This document shows positions 56,254 to 64,000 of a stretch of 64,000 nt of DNA, one piece after another. The stretch comes from Thereva unica (lineage: Eukaryota; Arthropoda; Insecta; Diptera; Therevidae), in NCBI GenBank assembly GCA_949987705.1, contig OX465283.1:159789850-159853849 (forward strand), read 5' to 3'. A model generated the notes under the pieces. That model did no database searches and was not told where the DNA came from. It saw nothing but the letters and a program-made list of their open reading frames with translations. A program made the position numbers and the translations under genes. Positions within the stretch are counted from its first letter, which is position 1. Each line of letters starts with the position of its first letter.

Positions 56254-56695
56254 CCTCGGCTTCACCGCCTTCAGTTCAATAAAGTTCAGCTCAATCTGCG
56301 TAAAATTGACGTGTTGTGTTGTTGCCGAAGTTAGAAATGCAGAAACTCGCCGGAATAATATTCCATTATTCCAGTTGATTACTCTCTTTAGAACGATCTA
56401 TTATGTTCAACCTCAGTTCCATGATACAAAAATTACATGGTAAGCTCATAAAGGAAAAGAGCTTTACCCCTGACTCAGTCCCAGATCTTAGTTTACAAGG
56501 TAAAAAAGCTTTCCTGTGACATCACTCAGGTCTTTTCTAAAGTGAAAATCCTAGAAGCTTTTTAAGCTTTTTACCTTGTATTATTGTAACAAGCTCAGTT
56601 CGATGTTCTGTTGGGCAAACTTAGGTTTGATTTATCTTGAGTTCATTAGGTGAAAATGTATGGGAACTGAGGTCTGAACTGAAGTGCACCCTTAG
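56254..56695. repeat. GAACTGA-rich dispersed repeat, copy 2 (inverted)
   Basis: An inverted, diverged copy of the repeat at 852-1151. Shared blocks include CCATTATTCCAGTTGATTAC at 56364-56383 and the CTCAGTTC ends. It is longer than copy 1 because it contains the small palindromic element at 56494-56580. Confidence 0.6.
56494..56580. mobile_element. 87-bp palindromic mini-element
   Basis: TACAAGGTAAAAAAGCTT at 56494-56511 pairs with AAGCTTTTTACCTTGTA at 56564-56580 (one base longer A run on the left). Nested in the repeat above. Too short for coding. Confidence 0.65.
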
Positions 56696-56699
56696 ACTG

Positions 56700-57830
56700 A
56701 AAGTCACCTAACTAAAAAATCGCAATTTGTGGGAAGTGTGTCCAAGAAAGTACAGTGTTCATGAATAGGTGTATAGTGCAATCAACAAAAGTGTTCGATG
56801 AAAACGCTTTCTCTTTTTAACAGGGAATTCTGGCTCTTTTTCATCGCAGGGTTTTAGAGTAGACTTTTTAAGGCCAGTTTATAGCAAGATCAGAAGCTAG
56901 AGGAATTTTGAGTTAGATCTCTTTAGAATGACAGTCCTATGCTATGCCAACATTAGGGCATACTACAAAGGCCTAGTCCAAAAAAATGTTGGAGGAACCG
57001 ATGAATTGACCATTTGATATTACGCTTTCTTTAGGCTATTATCAAAAGTCTAGGCATTGGCCAAATACCACCCGAGTAGTATAGCTAGAGGAGTTCTGGG
57101 CCACCAATTTCACAATATTGTGCAATTGAGCATTTGGTCTGTGTCTTGAGCTGAAGCTTTGCGGCTTATGCCTTGGGAAGCTTTTGCGGGTTGTGCCTTA
57201 AGTTTAAGAGATGCGCCGACTGTGGAAAACTAGTTGAACTTCACTGTAGTGTGTCTTGGCTGGGAATCAGATGCATTTAATGACATTTTGTAGGTGAATT
57301 TCATCAAGGTCTCAATTCTTGACTGCCTCTTGGATAAGCTTCTACGCTGAGTGAGCTTTTGCACTAGGGACCGAATCCGTAGTTCAATTTTACAGTGGTG
57401 ATTCTAGAGTGAGTCTAAATTGACTATGACCAATGGTTCTCGAGATATTGACAATTTTTTTAATTTTGTTAATAATAATACATTTTTTCATGAACATTCC
57501 TTTGACTTGGTTGTTGAGGAGCCGATGCGTTTAAGTTCTGTATATGGGAGCGTCGGTGGCTGAGAAATTCTTAGTGCTCGATTTAGTTTTCATCAGACGG
57601 AATGGAAATTGAATTGGGCAGTCTCAAATTCTGGTCGTAAACGAGCTTTGCTGGGGACCATTTCAGATCAGGTTTAATTTCTGTGAGACGAAGAGGAAGT
57701 CTCCACTTCAATGAGTAGTGTTGCCACTTGCTGATGGTAGAGGGTTGTCCTAATTCGTTCATTCAGTTTTAATTGTAACTGCGTTCCCTGATCAGAAGTT
57801 ATATCGAGGGAAACACAGAATTGTGGGATG
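56700..57830. other. Unassigned stretch
   Basis: No gene or element recognised. Confidence 0.3.
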
Positions 57831-57834
57831 TATT

Positions 57835-58131
57835 AGTAGTAGGGCTATGCCGCCTCTGGGCCAGTGACGTCATCGGTTGTGAGCTTTACTCAATTTTTAT
57901 CGGCTCTAAGCTTTATCAATTTGTTTGAAGAATTGGAACCAACCAAGACTCAACCAGCATGACAGCCCCCCCCCCCCAACCCGCACTACAGCGAAGTTCA
58001 ACTAGAACACAGATGGCGCAAAAGCTCAACACAAAAAAATTCACCACACCGGTTCTTGTCCCGAATAAAGCTCACACCCGAATTCACAACCGATGACGTT
58101 ACGGGCCCAGAGACGGCATAGCCCTACTACT
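57835..58131. mobile_element. 297-bp MITE with ~47-bp TIRs and TGTATT duplication
   Basis: AGTAGTAGGGCTATGCCGCC at 57835 pairs with the inverted right end finishing ACTACT at 58131; the 47-bp arms differ at about three positions (for example CCGCCTCTGGGCC against CCGTCTCTGGGCC). TGTATT lies immediately on both sides (57829-57834 and 58132-58137). A 12-14 C run sits near 57966-57980. Superfamily unclear; a 6-bp duplication is not hAT (8) or mariner (2). Confidence 0.85.
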
Positions 58132-58134
58132 TGT

Positions 58135-58600
58135 ATTTGGTGACAAAGCGCCGTGCCATTTCGTAAATGGGTATAGGATTGAAAGCATGTAGAAGTATTC
58201 TTGAGATGCTGGAAAAGGTTCGAGAATATTCATATGGATATGCTCAATATGCCTCCTGCCTCCACAAGGTTGGTCCACTCGGCTAATTCATACTGTTTAC
58301 AGCTTTGAAAAAAGGGTTTGAAAAAAGCAATGCGCTTTTGTTTAAACTAACCAGGAAAGTAGTGCAACTTCTGAGTAAATAAACTAAAAAATGAAACAAA
58401 CAAATGAACTAGAGATCGAAATTCGGTAGTCCTTCGACATCCACATACATAATTACTATACGAAAATAAAAACTTTTTATAACTAAATTAATTGCCTCCG
58501 CGTTGTTTTCTGTCCAACTAACATATGACCGAATGGGGATAGTCAAAAAAGTTTAGCCTTCAAAATCAGATCCGCCGTCCTTCGCCATCAACATTACAAT
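58135..58600. other. Unassigned stretch
   Basis: No gene or element recognised. Confidence 0.3.
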
Positions 58601-59870
58601 AATTACAGCTGGCAAGCTGCAGCCCAGAAGAACTTTGCGTCATTAGGGTTTTAAGGACTCTCTCTCTCGCAATAACCATTCGCCCGACGAGGACGTCGTC
58701 GTTGACAAACCCGGAATTTCCGAACTCAAGATACGAGTAATGAGCGCTTAATAAAACTTTCCGGCGCCCGGTCTAAACCCGCAGATTTTCGTACAGAATT
58801 ATTATCCCCCCGGAAAAAATGGACCAAGAGTTGTCAGATACTCGGGCGTACATAACAGCGACATAACTCAATTTTACATAGAATTGAAGCCACATTTACT
58901 GGGGTACTGCACAGCACTTTGGAGTCCTGCATCCCGTCTGCGAAAGAGTAGCTACGTTTAACTGATGCTGCTGACTGAGGGGGTAGCATCCTAGCTGCAC
59001 CAGGGATTATGATCCCTCCGTCGCCGCCGTTGCCGAGTGTGTGTGAGGGAATGTTGTGTGAAGAGAGTCCCGAACGTGGATGCATCCTGCTTTCAGGAAA
59101 TATGACTTCGAACATTTTTAGCTTGGGTACCCTGAACATCGTCGGTGTATCATCTGCACTAAACGACCAATTTGTCATTTGAATCCAGGACTTTTCGTTG
59201 CTTATTTTGGCGAACAGCTCTATAAGTGCCCGGATGTGCACCTATGATGCCACTGGCTTCGGGCTGACAATTTCGTCTCTCATCTAAGCATCTTAAGGAT
59301 TGGCAGTCGGGCGCATTTCTTGTACGACCAGAGTTTGCTGCTGCTGTAATTGAGGAGTTGCTGATAGCAAGAAAATCCCGAGCACGACAGATCCCAATAA
59401 CTTTGCGTGCCGTACCTCCTCGTCTTGAGCCATTAAATGCCATCCAATCACAATGGAGACGGCAATCAATGATAATTAATGATGGCTGGTTCCTTTGTAA
59501 GGGATTAATCGCCGCATTAGGATAATAATATTGTCCCGATCAATCTGACCGTGTATTATCGAATCTCATCTGGACAACTGCCTTTCACTGGATTATGATG
59601 TGCAGCTTTGGACTTAATGCGGCCCCATTTATTAGGGTCGGGGTCGTATCGTATCCAGATTATCGCGTGCAATCCAGTTAACACTATATCAAATAGCTGA
59701 TTTCATGTCACAATATTCCCGGGAAATTATTGATATCACCTTCATGGATTACGAGGGTGTATTAAGCAGATTTTCCTGATTAATGATTTTCATGTTTTTA
59801 TCGACCATTTGTTGATGCATGATTTTACATTTTTATTAATTCGAGCTGCCCTTCAAGTCAGCCGTGTGCA
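58600..59870. other. Non-repetitive, TAAT-rich island (enhancer-like)
   Basis: 58620-59450 is balanced and non-repetitive with minus-strand frames open at 59443-59159 and 59241-58834; neither has recognised motifs. A third minus frame starting near 59426 opens with a hydrophobic segment (LLGSVVLGIFLLSA) but ends after about 45 codons. 59460-59870 is dense in homeodomain-type TAAT/ATTA cores (AATGATAATTAATGATGG, CATTAGGATAATAATATTG, CTGATTAATGATTTTC). Developmental enhancer is inference from motif density. Confidence 0.35.
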
Positions 59871-60049
59871 GGATGTATCCTTTAAACTCTGTTATTATAT
59901 TTTATCGCTGGATCTGAAAAAATTACATAATTCATTCCATTGTAAAAATTGTGGTTTTTCCATAAAGGGGTAAAACTCGAATACATTGTAGGAAATTCTG
60001 GATAGAATTCTGGCAACTGCGCACTCACCTTAGTACTAAATTAATCCAT

Positions 60050-60295
60050 CCACCGAGTGGCGTTGGTTCAATCGCCACATATTCTGTCCATCTCTAGGCT
60101 GGGTCATCTGGGTAGGCTAAATTTTCTATTTCTGAAATTTGTGCTACTATGACCGGTTGGGGGATACAATTATTGTCCTCCATCCTGTTTATGTGCCGGC
60201 TTACTCTGTTAATTTTTGTAAATTTTGAGAGTTCTAGGTCGTCAAAACTTTCATACAACTCGTTGCTGTATCTCCTTCCAGAACAATGTAATACT
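60050..60295 (-). pseudogene. RTE-type LINE 3' tail
   Basis: Minus-strand reading gives GRRYSNELYESFDDLELSKF and KINRVSRHINRMEDNNCIP, closely like the RTE tail at 12170-12285 (NELYEIFDDPQLS, IRMEDNRIPKRL). Joined on its 5' side to a different LINE at 60296. Confidence 0.7.
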
Positions 60296-61960
60296 TTAAA
60301 AAAAGAGATCCAATCCTCGATATTTCTTATATGACGGTAGAGTTTAATGTCATCAGCGTAAATAACGATTTTACAGTTCTTTAAGGAGGCAACAATGTCA
60401 TCAATTAGAATAAAAAGAAGAGGACCGAGGTGGCTGCCTTGCGGGACACCAGAGGATGCTTCAATGTTTCTACACTTGGCCCCGCGGAATAGAACCTGGT
60501 AAGTCCTGTCGGCTAAGTACGACTGGAATCATACCATAAGGGCATGCAGGAAGCCAAATTTTTTCCGTTTGAGAACTATAATAGAGTCGAGAGGGAAAGC
60601 TTGTCAAAAGCCTTGCTGAAGTCAGTATAGACACAATCGGTTTGGTAGCCGGTAACAAAGCCTCAAATTATATGAGAAGAGAACTCAAGTAGATTAGTAG
60701 TAGTAGAACGAGCTGCAAGAAAACCATGTTGATTCGTTGAGATAAGTCTCTTGCAGATAGGGGCGATAGCAGAATAAATAATAGATTCAAAGAGTTTTGG
60801 TATTCACGATAGCTTCACAATATTTCTATCATTAGATATTTCGTTCTTACTATCTTTTTTATGAACGAGGACTATAAAAGAGTTCTTCCTTCCATGGGGG
60901 ACGAGAAAGATTTGAGTAAGAAGAATGCGAACATGTCGCAAATCTCGGATGGATTGGTACTGAAGGAGTTCTTGTTTTGAATGGTGTTAGGCAGGGTAGT
61001 TATCAATTTTTTTCTTAGTGTTGATAAATTTAAAGAATATTTTGGGGTCACCGTACAGTTTCATGTTACTGAGGTATTCCTATAGAGAGTTTCCGAGATT
61101 GCATGGCATTGGCCATAGCAATTGACAAATGCGTATAAACTCGCAGTGTCTTTCCTCTTCAGGGAGATTTTCCAAAGTTTATTCTTCTGGTCTCTGGTAT
61201 GCCTCAATTCATTGTTGTACTAGGGTGGGGATGACCTAGACTACTTTAGAGGCTCAATAGGTATACATGATGCAAAGGTTTCGAACAAGACGGAGTAAAA
61301 TCTTGTTACATAGTCATCCAACTCACTTGAGGAAAGTAAGGGAGTAAGACGAAATGAAAATATATTGTGGCTTGGGACCCGTTACTTAGTCGGCGGAGGC
61401 TACCGAAGACCCAGTATCCCCAGTGTCCGAGGGTCCATCGATACTAATAGAACTCGTTGAAGATACTAATAGAACTCCACAAGTTTGCGATGCTTTCTAC
61501 AAGTTTTCGGGTGGTCAGGAGTCAGCCTAGAGGCAGTCTCGTCTGAAAAGCCCTCCTCAAAAGCAGCACCCAGGGTGGAGGCTAAAGGCTCATTTTGCTC
61601 TACCACACCCTGAGAGGCGCGGGAATAATGGCAGCATTAAATTTTTCAGATATAAATTTCAGGGCTCTAAAATTTTGAGTAGCTGTGAATGATAGTGGAG
61701 ACTTCAGCCTAGACAAGCATCGTACTCCTTTTGATGCAATTTAAGATGGACAGAGGGGCCGGGGTTTCTTTTGAGATGGAAAAAGTAGTACCAGGGTTTA
61801 GAAACGCTGAGTGCAGATCGTCGAGGCATCCAAGACCGTAGAAATTTGAGTTGAAAGTTCATGGAATTTTCGTTTGGAAAAGAGACAGAATGTTAGATAA
61901 CTGGTCGAGCCGGACATTCACGGATTGCATATCGTCGGATAATGCTTGAAAATGTGAGAC
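60296..61960 (-). pseudogene. CR1/Jockey-like LINE reverse transcriptase, degraded
   Basis: Minus-strand motifs in order from high to low coordinates: an NDPKIFFKFINTKKK block near 61060-61015, HGFLAARSTTTNLLEFSSH near 60735-60680, a TDFSKAFDK palm block near 60640-60605, SSGVPQGSHLGPLLFILIDD near 60455-60395 (GVPQGS region partly in another frame) and VIYADDIKLYRHIRNIED near 60370-60315. All RT motifs are present but spread over shifted frames. Upstream to 61960 is degraded sequence probably from the same element. Confidence 0.72.
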
Positions 61961-63000
61961 GTTACCCTAGAGGAAAATTAACTGATTAAGAACATTTGCA
62001 TGAGCAGTCACAATCACCTTAGAGATACCCTTCATCACCTTAGAACATGGCTGGGTTTAATGTCGGAACACTCTTTGCAAGTTGATCCTATCGGAGCTAA
62101 GGACTTGCATTTGACTCGAACATTCTGGCAGTCCGGGTGAAGGATACCTCCACAGACACCATCGCAAATAATGCCATCACGAGCACTCTCGGAAGTGCAG
62201 TGCTTGAAGGAATGGTAGCCCTGAGTGAGGAAAATAGAGTTATATTATAACTCAGGATTTGTCCCAAGACTTTGACAGAACTTTCATCATAACAGAAAAC
62301 TATAACTAAAATAATCATTAAAATTTCTCCATAGCAAGTACTTTATCAATTTCTTTTATTAATAAGAGGAGGAGGATAAAAAAAATTGAACCAAATACTA
62401 GACGGGCAAAATCCGGAGTATTCTTTGAGCTTTTTTCATTTCAGCTAATATCCATTGATAAAATGCGATTCCCACATTTTGCATACTAACTTTCTTCTGG
62501 AGCTCGGTCTACATACGTATAAAGAAGTAGAACTTCAAAAATCAAATCGCTGTGATTGCGATACGTTCTAATTCATTTGTCTTATTTATATATAGTATGA
62601 AGGAAGTAAGAAAGTGCTTTAAATGTTGTACAAATAATTAAGAACGATAAACCAAATGCATTTAATTGAAATTAATTTATACCTATTATACCCTTATTAC
62701 CACCAAAAACGTACAAACACTGCATTGTCCTTAGTCCTAATGGGACTACTTCCAAATGATTACTTCCAAAAATGAAGAATTCTAAAAGCATCACTTCATT
62801 TCGAGCACTTCTTCCTGCACGAAAACGACGAATCTCTTCACAGTGAATGGTTAAAAAGCACTTCATTACTCGGTGGTGCCTAAAGGTGCTTCCTTTCATC
62901 TCCAACGTAAACACAGTATTTTGCGCCATCTCAAGTGGCAACTAGTCAACACTTAACACCAAGCGCCAAGTAACTTTTAACCGACGCGACGCCCTTGCGG
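61960..63000. other. Unassigned stretch
   Basis: No gene or element recognised. Minus frames at 62097-62318 and 62672-62941 have no motifs. Confidence 0.3.
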
Positions 63001-63480
63001 GATGCTTAAATTAAGGCGCATTGTAACGCCCGTTCCAATAGGCATTATTTTGGAGAGGAACAATCCACCTGGCTGCCTGCGCCCTCTCGGGAGGTCTTAA
63101 TAACCTACACAGCTCATAAATTTCAGAAAAAATGAAACCTCCACGAGAGGACTCTGCTCTACAGATTTGAGATGTAGCCACTTGCATAGAAAGTATGTAT
63201 GAAAGAGCCTTGTCTTGACAAGTTTCTACGTGTATCAAAGAATCAATTATGAGCGCCTACCTTCGGCTGTGGAGCGGGCCGCCGTGGAGTGAATTGGCCC
63301 CAGAATGACGGTGGAAAATGCAGGCACGGAAAATCGTGGATCCATTAATGAGAAAACCATGGATATGCATAATAAACTTGCGGAGCGCCACTTAGCGTCA
63401 TGTCCCTGCATGTTTTTCGTCATCAGCTTTTGAGGTATGACCTTAATGACATTCTTCAGGATACGGCGATACACTTGTGG
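63000..63480. other. Non-repetitive GC-balanced island
   Basis: Single-copy balanced sequence including ATCCATTAATGAGAAAACCATGGATATGCATAATAAAC-type TAAT and ATGCAT (octamer-like) motifs near 63340-63377 (motif cores CATTAATG and ATATGCATAATAA). No recognised coding. Same texture as 58600-59870. Confidence 0.3.
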
Positions 63481-64000
63481 CTAAAAATGCCAGGAACAAA
63501 AGGATTCGCGAGGATTTCATGAGGAACAAAGCGATGCGAGACTTGTCGGGCTACTTTTGGCGCAGCCTTATAGAATATTAGAATTTACAGAACACGCCCC
63601 TCCTGAAAAGATGGATCAAGAAGGCGAAACGTTGTGGAGTATTGTTGACTTGTTTATTGTTTCGCGAAATGGAATATCACGTAAGAGAGCTCGAGAGAGG
63701 GGCTGGATGATGGGTAGTTTGTAGTTGAATTAGCACATTAGTTGGCAACAGCTTAACCAAGCCATGGGAGACAGGAGTGGATGCCAAGTGGTAGTGGAGG
63801 AGAATTTTTTAAAATATCGGCACATAAAGCACACGTCCTCTGAATTCCTTGATCTGTGTTCCTATTCCTGTCAAAGTTGATTACAATGTTTTAGTAGTGC
63901 TTGACCAAAATAACAAAAACAAAGAACGTAACGAAGGAAAAAACACGGAAACGAAGAAGAAAAACATATTTAATTTTGAACGGATTGATGGAAAGGTAAC

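Noticed and set aside
58834..59443. A gene encoded by the overlapping minus frames
   Set aside because: The two frames overlap in different phases, have no convincing splice sites linking them and no family motif. Kept as an island instead.
1..64000. Bacterial or plasmid origin of part of the window
   Set aside because: No operon structure or Shine-Dalgarno-led genes; reading frames are short except in eukaryotic retroelements, and promoters and polyadenylation signals are eukaryotic.

Overview
The window is eukaryotic and almost certainly from an insect, most likely a fly. Evidence: decayed arthropod-type retrotransposons of several clades, a Transib DNA transposon with a spliced transposase, a TATA plus TCAGTT initiator promoter, AATAAA polyadenylation signals, tRNA-derived SINEs, and no bacterial operons. 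The species is not identified; the dipteran guess is inference. The region looks like gene-poor intergenic or intronic DNA that has been hit repeatedly by transposons. I see one intact protein-coding gene, an intronless gene at 21976-23712. It encodes a secreted protein related to the N-terminal part of M13 (neprilysin) peptidases but lacks the zinc-binding HExxH motif.

Layout. 0.5-4.5 kb: minus-strand CR1/Jockey-like LINE with endonuclease and reverse transcriptase, broken by frameshifts and by a GAACTGA-rich repeat. 5.6-6.3 kb: non-repetitive GC-balanced island. 7.6-13 kb: RTE-type LINE remnants, two TIR elements, a hAT-like element holding a mariner-like fragment, and a three-level nest (LINE tail, RTE 3' end, tRNA-SINE). 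14.2-16.5 kb: 5'-truncated RNase H-bearing LINE ending at a short TTAGG array. 18.4-21.7 kb: a full-length but dead Transib (RAG1-related) transposon with 37-bp perfect ends starting CACAGTG. 21.9-23.7 kb: the M13-like gene. 24-29.7 kb: several RTE-type LINE copies. 31.2-32.2 kb: island with exon-like signals.

33.2-36.7 kb: a LINE split by a 2.5-kb hAT-type element with 8-bp target duplication, itself carrying two foldback/TIR elements. 37.5-38.2 kb: another island. 38.8-41.4 kb: hAT-like ends, one of them split by a 1.1-kb Transib-type non-autonomous element, then a TIR element. 42.7-45.4 kb: short LINE, SINE and foldback pieces. 47.5-49.6 kb: broken Ty3/gypsy pol, a LINE tail and an antisense tRNA-SINE. 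51-54.4 kb: RTE piece and a second CR1/Jockey-like LINE carrying a SINE-like insert with a 12-bp duplication, a GAGTTGA-type element and a mariner-type MITE. 56-58.1 kb: three more inverted-repeat elements. 58.6-59.9 kb: TAAT-rich, enhancer-like island. 60-61.9 kb: minus-strand LINE remnants. 63-63.5 kb: a last island.

The genes do not form a pathway. The informative content is transposon biology: an autonomous-type Transib with a probable non-autonomous relative, nesting that gives relative insertion ages, and one retained secreted pseudo-peptidase gene whose promoter starts about 210 bp from the Transib end.
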